From Brenneria rubrifaciens (GTDB lineage Bacteria > Pseudomonadota > Gammaproteobacteria > Enterobacterales > Enterobacteriaceae): 64,000 nt of DNA. Below, piece after piece: positions 1 through 8,966 of this stretch; position 1 is the stretch's first letter; each line of letters begins with the position of its first letter. The stretch lies in the NCBI RefSeq assembly GCF_005484945.1, contig NZ_CP034035.1:2232001-2296000 (forward strand), in the 5' to 3' direction. The position numbers and the translations under genes are program-made. The notes below the pieces were generated by a model. That model did no database searches. It had not been told where the DNA came from and worked only from the letters and a program-made list of their open reading frames with translations.

Positions 1-657
1 GGTTAGCGCGGTGTAAATCGGCAAGACCATAAACGGTAGATAGGAATAGACCACGCCGATATAAACGGCCAGATTAGTATGCAGGATCACCAGCGGCTCA
101 TCGATAACGCCCAGCCACAGCAAGAAGTTATTCAGAATACCGTTGTTTTTCAGAATCCCCATCCAGGCATAGACGCGAATAAGGAACGATGTCCAGGACG
201 GCAGGATCACCAGCAGCAGCAGAATATTGCGGGTAGCTGGCTTACTGTGCGCCACTGCCCAGGCCAATGGATAGCCGATAAACAGACAACACAGCGTGGA
301 GACGGCCGCAACCTGCAACGATTGCAGATAGGCATCGAAATACAGCGGGTCGTCCAACAGATGCAGATAGTTCCCCAGATTCAGGGAGATATCTAATTTA
401 TCGTCCATCCAGGAAACCAGATCCGTATAAGGCGGGATCGCCCGCGCCATTTCAGCCAGACTGATTTTGAAAACAATCAGGAACGGCAGCATAAACAGCA
501 ACAGCAGCCACAAGTACGGCAACGCAATCACCAGTTTGCGCCCGTGCGCCTGACGCCAGCGGGCCATCAGCAGGTGTAGACGTCCCCTGGTTTTTCCTGG
601 CGGTTGTGCGGCGTGATGTTCAGGAAACCCGGTGTTTTGTTCAGGAAACATTGTCAT
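1..657 (-). CDS. potH: Putrescine ABC transporter permease PotH (partial, C-terminus beyond window)
   Basis: The reverse strand reads as one open frame from an ATG at 657 to the window edge (219 codons, no stop). It begins MTMFPEQNTGF, has a first membrane helix around residues 41-63 (LVIALPYLWLLLLFMLPFLIVF) and continues through inner-membrane segments that match PotH of enterobacteria. PotH with PotI forms the membrane channel of the PotFGHI putrescine importer. A purine-rich ribosome site (GAGGAATAACGCC) precedes the ATG, which lies 14 nt after the potG stop, so it is in the same operon. The 3' end and the next gene, expected to be potI, are outside the window. Identity rests on sequence recognition plus the pot operon order. 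Confidence 0.95.
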   Translation of the reverse strand, partial: MTMFPEQNTGFPEHHAAQPPGKTRGRLHLLMARWRQAHGRKLVIALPYLWLLLLFMLPFLIVFKISLAEMARAIPPYTDLVSWMDDKLDISLNLGNYLHLLDDPLYFDAYLQSLQVAAVSTLCCLFIGYPLAWAVAHSKPATRNILLLLVILPSWTSFLIRVYAWMGILKNNGILNNFLLWLGVIDEPLVILHTNLAVYIGVVYSYLPFMVLPIYTALT

Positions 658-671
658 GGCGTTATTCCTCA

Positions 672-1805
672 CTACACCGTCAGCACCACACAGCTATCGG
701 CATCCCAGCACAGACGCACTTCGTCGCCCCAGGTGGGCGCGCCTTTGCGGTAACGGTAAGCGTTCTGTAGCTGCGCACTGATGATTTGTCCGCTGGCGAG
801 CCGGACATGATAGATAGACAGATCGCCCAGGTAGGCGATATGCACCACCTCACCGACGGCGAAGTTACAGCCGTCAGCCGGCGTCGTCTCACTCAGCATG
901 ATTTTTTCAGGGCGCAGCGCAATGTACACCGGTACGCCGTCCACCACGGAAACATCCGAATCCACTCTCAGCGGATGCACCAGTCCCGGGCTTTGGATAA
1001 TCAGCGCATCATCGCGGCGCTCGGTCAGCATACCCTCAAACATGTTCACCGAACCGATAAACTCAGCGCTGAAACGGGTGTTCGGATGCTCGTAGATTTC
1101 CTCAGGCTCACCAATTTGTACAAACTTACCGCGGTTCATGATGGCGATACGCCCCGCCATGGTCATGGCTTCTTCCTGATCGTGCGTCACCATAACGCAG
1201 GTCACGCCAACGCGCTCCAGAATATCGACCACTTCAAGCTGCATACGGTCACGCAGCTTTTTGTCCAGCGCGCCCATAGGTTCATCGAGCAGCAGCAGTT
1301 TCGGGCGTTTTGCCAGACTGCGCGCCAGCGCAACGCGCTGACGCTGACCGCCGGAAAGCTGATGCGGTTTGCGGCTGGCAAATTCCTGCATATGCACTAA
1401 CGTCAGCATCTCTTCGACACGATCCTTGATCTCAGCGCGAGACAGCCTGTCCTGCTTCAGACCAAAGGCAATATTTTTTTCCACCGACATATGGGGAAAT
1501 AGCGCATATGACTGGAACATCATATTAATAGGCCGCTGATAAGGCGGCACGAGCGACAAATCCTGACCATCAAGCACGATTTGTCCCTGAGTGGGGTGTT
1601 CAAACCCAGCCAACATGCGAAGCAGCGTGGATTTCCCACAGCCGGAAGCCCCCAGCAAGGCAAATATCTCACCTCTGTAAATCGTCAGACTTACGTCATC
1701 AACAGCAAGCTGACCCGCAAAAGATTTGGTCAGGTTACGCACTTCCAGCAACGGGGTAGCCGCTTTTTGAGGCTTGGCCTGGGGACGGGGAATAGCGTCA
1801 TTCAC
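672..1805 (-). CDS. potG: Putrescine ABC transporter ATP-binding protein PotG
   Basis: A 377-residue ABC ATPase, the same length as E. coli PotG, that energises putrescine uptake through PotH/PotI. The Walker A motif GASGCGKST is at residues 52-60, the signature LSGGQRQRVALARSL follows, and Walker B with D-loop reads LLLLDEPMGALD. A C-terminal TOBE-like regulatory domain follows (roughly 280-377). The start codon is GTG and the N-terminus MNDAIPRPQAK is the one used by E. coli PotG. It sits between potF and potH on the same strand. The 151-nt gap to potF is unusually long for this operon and carries a stable hairpin. Confidence 0.96.
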   Translation of the reverse strand: MNDAIPRPQAKPQKAATPLLEVRNLTKSFAGQLAVDDVSLTIYRGEIFALLGASGCGKSTLLRMLAGFEHPTQGQIVLDGQDLSLVPPYQRPINMMFQSYALFPHMSVEKNIAFGLKQDRLSRAEIKDRVEEMLTLVHMQEFASRKPHQLSGGQRQRVALARSLAKRPKLLLLDEPMGALDKKLRDRMQLEVVDILERVGVTCVMVTHDQEEAMTMAGRIAIMNRGKFVQIGEPEEIYEHPNTRFSAEFIGSVNMFEGMLTERRDDALIIQSPGLVHPLRVDSDVSVVDGVPVYIALRPEKIMLSETTPADGCNFAVGEVVHIAYLGDLSIYHVRLASGQIISAQLQNAYRYRKGAPTWGDEVRLCWDADSCVVLTV

Positions 1806-1902
1806 TTAGCATTGCTCTCCAGCAAAAGCGAAACAAATCACAACGTTTGATGCAAAACCGATTACTTCCTGCATCCGCACGTTGTGACACATAGACAGCG
1901 CG

Positions 1903-1927
1903 AACAGGCGGATATCAACCGCCTGTT
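1903..1927 (-). other. Intercistronic hairpin between potF and potG
   Basis: Arms AACAGGCGG (1903-1911) and CCGCCTGTT (1919-1927) are perfectly complementary with a 7-nt loop. On the transcribed (minus) strand no T-run follows, so it does not look like a full terminator. It probably stabilises the upstream potF mRNA or attenuates read-through into potG. That role is inferred. Confidence 0.6.
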
Positions 1928-1956
1928 ATTTCATATAGCGTCAGAACGAAAAACGT

Positions 1957-3066
1957 TTATTTACCGCTTTTCACCCTCGTCCAGGCGCGTGTCCGAGTGC
2001 GGTCAATCTGCGGTGACTGAACTTTCAGCGTAAACAGTTTGGCGCGAACATTCTCTGGTGGATAAATCCCCGGATTATTGCGGACTTCTTCATTTACCAA
2101 CGATACTGATTCCTTATTGGCGCTCGCGTAATACACATGGTTGCTGATGTTGGCTATCACATCCGGCTTCAGCAGATAGTTCAGGAATTGATAGGCTTCA
2201 TCGACATTCTTAGCATCGGCCGGCATAGTGAAGACGTCAAAAAAAGCCAATGCCCCTTCTTTGGGGATACTGTAATGAACGTTGACCCCATTTTTAGCTT
2301 CCTGCGCGCGGCTGGCCGCCTGCATGATATCGCCCGCCCAGCCGATGGCCACACAGATATCGCCGTTCGCCAGATCGTTGATATATTGTGACGAGTGGAA
2401 GTAGCGAATACTCGGGCGCAGTTTAAGCAGCAAATCGGTGGCCGACTTGGTGTAGTCATCCGCTTTGGTACTGTTAGGATCTTTACCCTGATAGTTCAGC
2501 ACGGTCGCGAAAATTTCTTCCGGCGCATCCAGGAAAGAGACGCCACAACTTTTCAGTTTTTCCAGGTTTTCCGGCTTCAACACCAGATCCCAACTGTCGA
2601 CTGGCGCATCCGCGCCCAGCGCTGCCTTGACTTTCTCCACATTGTAGCCAATCCCGGTGGTGGCCCACAGGTAAGGCAGCGCATACTTGTTATCCGGATC
2701 GTGCTGAGCAATCAGTTTCAGCAGTTCCGGGTCCAGGTTTTTATAATTCGGCAGTTTACTCTTATCTAATGGCTGGAATACTCCGGCGGCGAGTTGACGC
2801 TCCAGGAAACTGGCGGAGGGAACGACCAGATCAAACCCCGTGCTGCCCGCCATCAGTTTGCCTTCCAAGACCTCATTGGAGTCAAACACGTCATAAACCA
2901 CTTTTATGCCTGTTTCTTTTTGGAAATTCTGTAGCGTGTCCGGCGCGATATAGTCAGACCAGTTATAGACATGCAGTGTTTTATCTTCCGCAGACGCGGT
3001 GACGGACGCGGCCATCAGCAAGCCGGCAACAACACCCGATAGCCATTTTTTACGTTGGGTGAACAT
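1957..3066 (-). CDS. potF: Putrescine-binding periplasmic protein PotF
   Basis: A 369-residue periplasmic solute-binding protein that delivers putrescine to PotGHI. The start is placed at 3066: MFTQRKKWLSGVVAGLLMAASVTASA is a classical Sec signal peptide with an AxA cleavage site, and GGAGGAAGGAAC precedes this ATG. The longer frame to 3144 would put 26 unsupported residues before the signal. Just after cleavage comes LHVYNWSDYI, whose Trp and Asp belong to the polyamine-binding site of the PotD/PotF family. Length matches E. coli PotF (370). It is the first gene of the pot operon and is separated from potG by a hairpin-bearing gap. Confidence 0.96.
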   Translation of the reverse strand: MFTQRKKWLSGVVAGLLMAASVTASAEDKTLHVYNWSDYIAPDTLQNFQKETGIKVVYDVFDSNEVLEGKLMAGSTGFDLVVPSASFLERQLAAGVFQPLDKSKLPNYKNLDPELLKLIAQHDPDNKYALPYLWATTGIGYNVEKVKAALGADAPVDSWDLVLKPENLEKLKSCGVSFLDAPEEIFATVLNYQGKDPNSTKADDYTKSATDLLLKLRPSIRYFHSSQYINDLANGDICVAIGWAGDIMQAASRAQEAKNGVNVHYSIPKEGALAFFDVFTMPADAKNVDEAYQFLNYLLKPDVIANISNHVYYASANKESVSLVNEEVRNNPGIYPPENVRAKLFTLKVQSPQIDRTRTRAWTRVKSGK

Positions 3067-3444
3067 CCGTTCCTTCCTCCATACAAGGGTGTGATTCATG
3101 GGAGTAAACTTGTATCGTTTCGATACAGAACTTTTCCTGCGCATGAACAGCCACGATATGCATCAGTGAATGGCTATGCACTAATTTCATCATAGTAGAC
3201 ACAGACATAAAAACGAGCGTCTCGCCAGACTGTTACAGAAATCAAGCATAACCGTAGCGCCTCGCGCATACCATAGTCGGAAGTAAAAAATGGTTTTTAT
3301 CGATTTTTTATTCACAGTTTATTTATGTGATACGGCTATAAGCCGCAAATACCGGTAAATATCCGGCAACAAAAATAAAAGGCAGAATAAACAGCGGGCA
3401 ACAAAAATAAGTAAAACTGATTGCTACCCTTGAAAGCAATGGAA
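3067..3444. other. Intergenic region upstream of potF
   Basis: 378 bases without a credible gene between ybjN and potF. It must hold the potF promoter, but no box could be assigned with certainty. The 14-base direct repeat GGCAACAAAAATAA occurs at 3365-3378 and 3397-3410, 32 bases apart, followed by a short inverted repeat (ATTGCT at 3420, AAGCAAT near 3434). Confidence 0.5.
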
Positions 3445-3924
3445 TTAATGCAGATTGGAGTAGTGGACTCTTCCAGCAGAGACCTCTTCATCATCGCTGA
3501 TAAACAGGAGATTATTGGCGCCCGCTTCCAGAATAATCATCGAAATCTGTTCTTCCGACTGCATCATGAAATGCCGGAACTGTTCTAGCGATATCCCCGC
3601 AGCGACGCTGAACGACTGGCAGACGATGAGTTTGGGCAGATTATCATCCTGAACATCAATAAACGCCTTAACGGTGAGGGAACTGGCATTGATTTGGCTT
3701 AAATCACCCACCAGCGGAATCAACGCGCTGGGCTTCACTTCCGCCAGTGCGGAAAACAGGATAACGCCGTCCACCAGATCGACTTTCGCATCAAACACGC
3801 CGTCAAAATTTTGCATATGGGGTAGATGAAGCGCCTGACAGGAATCACATTCAAAAAACAGAATGTTTAATTGATCCAGCCACCGCCGTAGCATATTCAG
3901 ATCCGGGACGATGAGTGAATCCAT
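3445..3924 (-). CDS. ybjN: YbjN family stress-response protein
   Basis: A 159-residue cytosolic protein that matches E. coli YbjN over its length, with the conserved stretches FFECDSCQALHLPHMQNFDGVFDAK and LTVKAFIDVQDDNLPKLIVCQS. The fold belongs to the YbjN/type III secretion chaperone-like class. In E. coli it has been linked to motility, fimbriae and stress tolerance, but its biochemical role is not settled. It lies downstream of rimK on the same strand (140-nt gap), as in E. coli. Confidence 0.93.
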   Translation of the reverse strand: MDSLIVPDLNMLRRWLDQLNILFFECDSCQALHLPHMQNFDGVFDAKVDLVDGVILFSALAEVKPSALIPLVGDLSQINASSLTVKAFIDVQDDNLPKLIVCQSFSVAAGISLEQFRHFMMQSEEQISMIILEAGANNLLFISDDEEVSAGRVHYSNLH

Positions 3925-4064
3925 GATTATTGGCCCTATACTGAAGTATTCTTAAAAATAGGCTCATAGCTTACGTAATATTTTAGTCTGATGCCATGAT
4001 AAAAGCGCCCTAAATCATGTTGATTAAATATCCAGCAATACGCTTATGCCGGATATTCAATAAG

Positions 4065-4976
4065 CTAGTTTTTATTTATCGCCTCCGATGATACCGATAA
4101 CGAGCGCACGTGTTGTTCGACAAATTCAATCATCATGCCTGCAATATCCACTCCGGTGATGGATTCAATCCCTTCCAGACCCGGAGACGCATTTACCTCC
4201 ATCACCAGCGGCCCCCGATCGGCGCGCAGAATATCCACCCCGGCTACGCACAGACCCAACGTTTTTACGGCTTTAACCGCCATTGCACGTTCCTGAGCCG
4301 TAATCTTGATCTTACTGGCTGAACCGCCGCGATGCAGATTGGAACGAAATTCCCCCGGCTTTGCTTGCCGTTCAATCGCCGCCACGACCCGGTTGCCGAT
4401 CACCAGACAGCGAATATCCCTGCCCTGGGCTTCCCTGATATACTCCTGCACCAATATGTGAGCATTCAGCCCCCGGAATGCATCAATCACGCTCTCCGCC
4501 GCCTGACGGGTTTCCGCCAACACCACACCGATGCCCTGCGTGCCTTCCACCAGTTTCACCACCAGCGGCGCGCCGCCCACCATTTCGATCAGGTCGCCGG
4601 TATCATCCGGGGAGTGCGCGAAACCCGTGACGGGCAAATCGATGCCCTCGCGAGCCAGCAATTGCAGCGAATGCAGTTTGTCACGGGCACAAATCACCGC
4701 CACGGCGTTATTCAACGGATAGCTTCCCAGCATTTCAAACTGGCGTAGCACAGCCGTGCCGTAAAACGTGATGTATGAACCAATACGCGGAATTACCGCA
4801 TCATATTGGTTCAATCGTCGGCCGCGATAATGAATAGAGGGCGCGGCCGAATTGATATTCATATAACAGGAGAGCGGATCAATAATATCAATGCTGTGCC
4901 TGCGCTCCTCGGCCGCTTCCCGCAGGCGCTTACAGGAGTACAACGAACTGTCGCGAGACAGAATGGCTATCTTCAT
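4065..4976 (-). CDS. rimK: Ribosomal protein S6--L-glutamate ligase RimK
   Basis: A 303-residue ATP-grasp ligase that adds glutamates to the C-terminus of ribosomal protein S6 (E. coli RimK is 300 residues). An N-terminal pre-ATP-grasp domain ([18 protein letters not shown]) is followed by the ATP-grasp core with [15 protein letters not shown] (nucleotide loop) and the metal-binding segment [12 protein letters not shown] near the C-terminus. nfsA lies 16 nt upstream on the same strand, so the two are likely co-transcribed, matching the E. coli nfsA-rimK-ybjN unit. Confidence 0.96.
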   Translation of the reverse strand: MKIAILSRDSSLYSCKRLREAAEERRHSIDIIDPLSCYMNINSAAPSIHYRGRRLNQYDAVIPRIGSYITFYGTAVLRQFEMLGSYPLNNAVAVICARDKLHSLQLLAREGIDLPVTGFAHSPDDTGDLIEMVGGAPLVVKLVEGTQGIGVVLAETRQAAESVIDAFRGLNAHILVQEYIREAQGRDIRCLVIGNRVVAAIERQAKPGEFRSNLHRGGSASKIKITAQERAMAVKAVKTLGLCVAGVDILRADRGPLVMEVNASPGLEGIESITGVDIAGMMIEFVEQHVRSLSVSSEAINKN

Positions 4977-4992
4977 ATATGTCCTAAAGATA

Positions 4993-5712
4993 CTAACGTA
5001 TCACCCATCCTTGTTGATGTAAGTAGTCCAGCATAAACGGACGCAGTTCTTTTTTCAGCGTGCGCTGAACATGTTCGCTCCAGCTCTCTTGCCGATTGCT
5101 GGCGCGCTGAAGATAATACTCCACTATTCGCCGATCATATTCCGCTAGTTTGTCGTGGTCGAGCGGTTGATAAACATTTTCATGCACCAGCATCTCCACT
5201 GGCATACGCGGTTTTAGCAACGGTTCGGCATCCGGGTATCCCAGACACAGTCCAAACAACGGTAAAACGTGACGCGGTAATTTCAGTAATGTGGTCACAT
5301 CGGCAATGTTATTACGGATACCGCCGATAAATACGCCGCCAAGCCCCAGAGACTCCGCGGCGACCAGCGCATTCTGCCCCATGATGGCGGTATCCACGCA
5401 ACCAATCAGCAACTGTTCCGCCAGCCCGGTTTCCGCCTGCGGGAAAATGGCCAGATGCCGGTGAAAATCTGCGCAGAAGACCCAGAACTCCGCCGCCTGA
5501 GCGACGTACGCCTGCTCACCGCTATAGTGAACCAGCGTTTGACGTTTGTCCGGGTCGGTAATACGAATGATTGAAGAACACTGTAAAAAGCTGGAGCTGG
5601 ATGCGCTCCGGGCGGCGGCGATAATCGCACTGCGCTGTTCATCCGTCAGCGGCTGTGAAGTAAAAGAACGAATGGAACGATGGCGTTGTAGTAAGTCAAT
5701 AGTCGGCGTCAC
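4993..5712 (-). CDS. nfsA: Oxygen-insensitive NADPH nitroreductase NfsA
   Basis: A 239-residue FMN-dependent nitroreductase (E. coli NfsA 240). The N-terminal [22 protein letters not shown] holds the HRSIR motif used by this family for FMN phosphate binding, and the middle segment [17 protein letters not shown] is typical of the Frp/NfsA group. It reduces nitroaromatics and quinones with NADPH in the cytosol. It is the first gene of the nfsA-rimK-ybjN unit. In E. coli a small gene, ybjC, lies directly upstream; it is missing here. Confidence 0.96.
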   Translation of the reverse strand: MTPTIDLLQRHRSIRSFTSQPLTDEQRSAIIAAARSASSSSFLQCSSIIRITDPDKRQTLVHYSGEQAYVAQAAEFWVFCADFHRHLAIFPQAETGLAEQLLIGCVDTAIMGQNALVAAESLGLGGVFIGGIRNNIADVTTLLKLPRHVLPLFGLCLGYPDAEPLLKPRMPVEMLVHENVYQPLDHDKLAEYDRRIVEYYLQRASNRQESWSEHVQRTLKKELRPFMLDYLHQQGWVIR

Positions 5713-6018
5713 TTTGCATATCCTTCGGGCATTAAGTCATGCACCGTTGATAAATGGGACTCTCTTTAGTCATCCGCATCGACCGGCGCGGGGACACATC
5801 TAATAACCACATAATACGGTTGATGATTATAGGTCAGGCTGTCGACCGGGCCAACGCCCTCCGATGCTTCACCGCCAATCATAGATAAAACAAATTAATG
5901 CAACAGGTAATTACTGCTTTTGTTCATCAATCAATGCGAGCATAGTAAATTTTATTCTGAGACAAGCATTATGCTAATGGTTTTTTGAAAAAATCTCTAA
6001 CTTTACTAAGGAGTTAAC
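5713..6018. other. Divergent promoter region nfsA / grxA
   Basis: 306 bases between divergent nfsA and grxA. No open frame resembling ybjC is present. In E. coli this spacer carries OxyR control of grxA and SoxS/MarA control of nfsA; no site could be assigned with confidence by eye. The segment nearest grxA is AT-rich and ends in a good ribosome site, AAGGAGTTAAC. Confidence 0.5.
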
Positions 6019-6288
6019 ATGTTCGCTGTTATTTTCGGGCGGCCTGGCTGTCCTTATTGCGTGCGCGCTAAAGAATTAGCAGAAAGGCTGAAAGAACAAC
6101 GTAATGACTTCAGTTTCCGTTATGTGGATATCTATGAGGAAGACATAACGAAAGACGATCTGTCCAAAACCATCGGTAAGCCAGTTGAAACCGTACCGCA
6201 GATTTTCCTCAATGAAAAACACATTGGCGGCTACACTGATTTCGAAGCTTACGTCAAAGCAAATCCCGACCTGCTCCAACAGCCGTAA
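6019..6288 (+). CDS. grxA: Glutaredoxin 1
   Basis: An 89-residue glutaredoxin (E. coli Grx1 has 85) that uses glutathione to reduce disulfides, for example in ribonucleotide reductase and OxyR. The active site CPYC is at residues 11-14 (GRPGCPYCVRAKELAERL). The cis-proline segment TVPQIFLN and the glutathione-contact GGYTDFEAY follow. A strong ribosome site AAGGAG precedes the ATG. It is monocistronic, divergent from nfsA, and closed by a hairpin terminator. Confidence 0.97.
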   Translation: MFAVIFGRPGCPYCVRAKELAERLKEQRNDFSFRYVDIYEEDITKDDLSKTIGKPVETVPQIFLNEKHIGGYTDFEAYVKANPDLLQQP

Positions 6289-6301
6289 CCAATCTAATAA
6301 C

Positions 6302-6324
6302 AAAAGGCGCGATATGCGCCTTTT
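6302..6324. terminator. Bidirectional terminator between grxA and ybjM
   Basis: AAAAGGCGC (6302-6310) pairs perfectly with GCGCCTTTT (6316-6324) across a 5-nt loop. The A-run and T-run on opposite sides let it serve both convergent genes. Confidence 0.85.
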
Positions 6325-6352
6325 GTCTTATGGATTCACCCGGCATTGGCCA

Positions 6353-6745
6353 TCATCTTTTTTCCCGAGGATGGCCGTGAAAATAACGTCGATACACCCC
6401 ATTCAGAAATAAGAGTCCTAACGCCCCCAGCACGCTCCAGAAAATCGCGCTTAAGAAATAGGCCAGTTCTTGCCAGAAAGCGCCCTGCTGCATACGCCAA
6501 AAGTGCAAAATAATCAGACAGAATGGCGTCGCCAACAGCGCACCGAACAGCGGATATAGCAGGCGCCCTCGCGCGCACAGACAGCCGGCGATCGCACCGG
6601 GCAATAAAAAAAGCAGCATACCGGGACCGCCATGCAAACTTTCCCCCACCGCCGCGTCGGACACATCCATTTTTTGGCTCATAAAAACCGCGATAAACAA
6701 TAAAAAACAGCAGGCAACACCTACCCAACCTTTGTCGTTTACCAT
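6353..6745 (-). CDS. ybjM: Inner membrane protein YbjM
   Basis: A 130-residue integral membrane protein resembling E. coli YbjM (125 residues): both share the FxxPGA(I/V)A segment, the FWQELAxxLSAxFW segment and a basic C-terminal tail. Four hydrophobic helices can be seen (about residues 8-22, 39-57, 64-82 and 92-115). The start is set at 6745 because an almost perfect ribosome site (AAAGGGAGGAGAAGT) precedes that ATG; the longer frame to 6799 has no support. Function is unknown. It is convergent with grxA and divergent from ybjL, as in E. coli. Confidence 0.85.
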   Translation of the reverse strand: MVNDKGWVGVACCFLLFIAVFMSQKMDVSDAAVGESLHGGPGMLLFLLPGAIAGCLCARGRLLYPLFGALLATPFCLIILHFWRMQQGAFWQELAYFLSAIFWSVLGALGLLFLNGVYRRYFHGHPREKR

Positions 6746-6942
6746 ACTTCTCCTCCCTTTAACATGCTCACACTTCCACGCCATATTTGTTTGCCGCACC
6801 AGGCCGTTAACTTCCGTCAGCTCATCGGGATTGGTTTACCCGCGGTTTTCCTCCATATTGAAAACGATTGGGTATAAATCGGCACAAAAATATGGATGTC
6901 TAAATATCCCCAATATGACTAAAGCGAGGTTTTGCTCTGTTT

Positions 6943-6981
6943 AATAATGATCAGGGTTTTATTAAATCCCTGATCATTATT
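6943..6981. repeat. 14-bp perfect inverted repeat in the ybjM/ybjL spacer
   Basis: AATAATGATCAGGG (6943-6956) and CCCTGATCATTATT (6968-6981) are perfectly complementary with an 11-nt AT-only loop. Because it lies between divergent genes, it is not a simple terminator. It may be an operator or an RNA hairpin in a leader. Confidence 0.7.
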
Positions 6982-7146
6982 TGCCTTATGCTGGTTCTAT
7001 AACTTACAAGTTGCTACAATAGCAACGCCACATAATCATTTCGGAAACAATAATTGACTGAACAATTTTGCTGAATAATTTATACTCGTGCGACGGATTC
7101 CTTTCAGCTAACGAATTTAACGGCGTTAAAGGAACCGCTATTTCCA

Positions 7147-7233
7147 ATGACTAAATCTAGTTCACATAGTCATTTATATCAAGAACTTACTGGTAAACAA
7201 CAAGTTACATCCCATGAATATAAACGTCGCTGA
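7147..7233 (+). CDS. Candidate 28-residue upstream ORF overlapping the ybjL start
   Basis: An ATG at 7147 opens a 28-codon frame ([20 protein letters not shown]...YKRR) that stops at 7231-7233, 18 nt inside ybjL in another frame. AAAGGAAC lies about 10 nt upstream of it, while ybjL itself has only a poor ribosome site. It could be a translated leader that couples or controls ybjL translation. There is no homology known to me, and chance is possible for an ORF this short. Confidence 0.3.
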   Translation: MTKSSSHSHLYQELTGKQQVTSHEYKRR

Positions 7234-8902
7234 TTTGTTAAACGGGAATTACATTCTGCTTCTATTCGTGGTTCTTTCATTAGGACTCTGTTTGGGGAAA
7301 TTACGCCTGGGCTCAGTACAACTCGGTAATTCTATTGGTGTTTTAGTCGTCTCATTATTACTGGGACAACAGCACTTTTCGATTAATACCGAAGCGCTCA
7401 GCCTGGGTTTTATGTTGTTTATTTTTTGCGTCGGGATTGAAGCCGGACCTAATTTCTTTTCTATTTTTTTCCGCGACGGTAAAAATTATTTCATGCTGGC
7501 TCTGGTAATGGTGGGCAGCGCGATGCTTATAGCGCTGGGGCTGGGTAAACTTTTCGGCTGGGACATCGGTTTAACGGCCGGGATGCTCGCCGGTTCGATG
7601 ACCTCGACGCCGGTTTTGGTCGGCGCGGGCGATACGCTGCGCAATACCATCGGCATGGGTTCGCAGTTGGGAATTGAGCAGGATCACCTCAGCCTCGGCT
7701 ACGCCCTGACCTATCTGGTGGGTCTGGTAAGTCTTATCTTCGGCGCGCGCTATCTGCCTAAACTGCAACATCAGGATCTGCCGACCAGCGCCCAGCAAAT
7801 TGCCCGAGAACGCGGACTGGATACCGATAGCCAAAGAAAGGTCTATCTGCCTGTGATACGCGCCTATCGCGTCGGGCCGGAACTGGTTGCCTGGGCCGAT
7901 GGCAAGAATTTGCGCGAGCTGGGAATTTATCGTCAGACCGGCTGCTACATTGAACGAATTCGCCGGAACGGTATTCTGGCGAGTCCGGATGGTGATGCCG
8001 TGCTGCAAATAGGTGACGAAATCGCGCTGGTCGGTTACCCGGACGCTCACGCCCGGCTGAACCCGAACTTCCGCGACGGAAAAGAAGTATTCGATCGCGA
8101 CCTGCTGGATATGCGCATTGTCACCGAAGAGATCGTGGTGAAAAACCATAACGCGGTGGGTAAACGCCTCAGCCAGCTCAAACTGACCGATCACGGCTGT
8201 TTTCTCAACCGCATTATCCGCAGCCAGATCGAGATGCCTATTGATGATGCCGTTGTGCTGAATAAAGGCGATGTGTTACAGGTGAGTGGCGACGCCCGCC
8301 GGGTAAAAAGCATCGCCGACCGCATCGGTTTTATTTCGATTCACAGTCAAGTGACTGACCTGCTGGCTTTTTGCGCTTTCTTCATCATCGGCATGATGGT
8401 CGGCCTGATCACTATCCAGTTCAGTAACTTCACCTTCGGCATAGGCAACGCCGCCGGTCTGCTGTTTGCCGGGATCATGCTGGGTTTTCTGCGGGCCAAC
8501 CACCCAACGTTTGGTTATATTCCGCAGGGCGCGCTGAATATGGTGAAAGAATTCGGCCTGATGGTTTTTATGGCGGGCGTCGGCTTGAGCGCAGGCAGTA
8601 CGATTGGCGTCAGCTTGGGTGATATCGGCGTGCAGATGCTGATTTCCGGTTTGGTGGTCAGTCTGGCGCCGGTAGTGATCTGTTTTCTGTTCGGGGCATA
8701 TGTGCTGCGGATGAACCGGGCGTTATTATTCGGTGCGATAATGGGCGCCCGCACCTGCGCCCCCGCAATGGAAATTATCAGCGATACCGCCCGCAGTAAT
8801 ATTCCGGCGTTGGGGTACGCCGGTACCTATGCTATCGCCAATGTTTTGTTGACGCTGGCCGGTTCGCTGATTGTTGTTATCTGGCCGCAATTGCCGGGTT
8901 AG
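7214..8902 (+). CDS. ybjL: Aspartate:alanine exchanger-family transporter YbjL
   Basis: A 562-residue inner-membrane transporter (E. coli YbjL 561) of the AspT/YidE type. Hydrophobic blocks of five to six helices flank two cytosolic RCK_C (TrkA-C) domains at roughly residues 205-290 and 295-375, recognisable by the repeated LRELGI...[10 protein letters not shown] and [14 protein letters not shown] endings. Each membrane half has the family [13 protein letters not shown] / [11 protein letters not shown] signature. The natural substrate in enterobacteria is not firmly established; dicarboxylates such as glutamate or succinate have been proposed for E. coli. It is preceded by an overlapping short ORF and followed by rybB. 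Confidence 0.94.
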   Translation: MNINVADLLNGNYILLLFVVLSLGLCLGKLRLGSVQLGNSIGVLVVSLLLGQQHFSINTEALSLGFMLFIFCVGIEAGPNFFSIFFRDGKNYFMLALVMVGSAMLIALGLGKLFGWDIGLTAGMLAGSMTSTPVLVGAGDTLRNTIGMGSQLGIEQDHLSLGYALTYLVGLVSLIFGARYLPKLQHQDLPTSAQQIARERGLDTDSQRKVYLPVIRAYRVGPELVAWADGKNLRELGIYRQTGCYIERIRRNGILASPDGDAVLQIGDEIALVGYPDAHARLNPNFRDGKEVFDRDLLDMRIVTEEIVVKNHNAVGKRLSQLKLTDHGCFLNRIIRSQIEMPIDDAVVLNKGDVLQVSGDARRVKSIADRIGFISIHSQVTDLLAFCAFFIIGMMVGLITIQFSNFTFGIGNAAGLLFAGIMLGFLRANHPTFGYIPQGALNMVKEFGLMVFMAGVGLSAGSTIGVSLGDIGVQMLISGLVVSLAPVVICFLFGAYVLRMNRALLFGAIMGARTCAPAMEIISDTARSNIPALGYAGTYAIANVLLTLAGSLIVVIWPQLPG

Positions 8903-8933
8903 TGATTAATCATCAATTTTTCTCAAAGCGGCA

Positions 8934-8960
8934 GAACTTTTCCTTAGGGGCGCAGTCTGA
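8934..8960 (+). promoter_or_regulatory. Sigma-E promoter of rybB
   Basis: The -35 element GAACTT (8934-8939) and -10 element GTCTGA (8955-8960) are separated by 15 nt and end 6 nt before the RybB 5' end. This matches the sigma-E consensus (GAACTT, TCTGA) and the known envelope-stress control of rybB. Confidence 0.88.
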
Positions 8961-8966
8961 ATAGGT

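Noticed and set aside
786..1400. 204-codon plus-strand frame opposite potG
   Set aside because: Antisense to a gene with full ABC ATPase motifs; the translation is His/Arg/Gln-rich with no family features. The same reasoning excludes the other long antisense frames, such as 7571-8194 opposite ybjL and 36358-36852 opposite yeiH.
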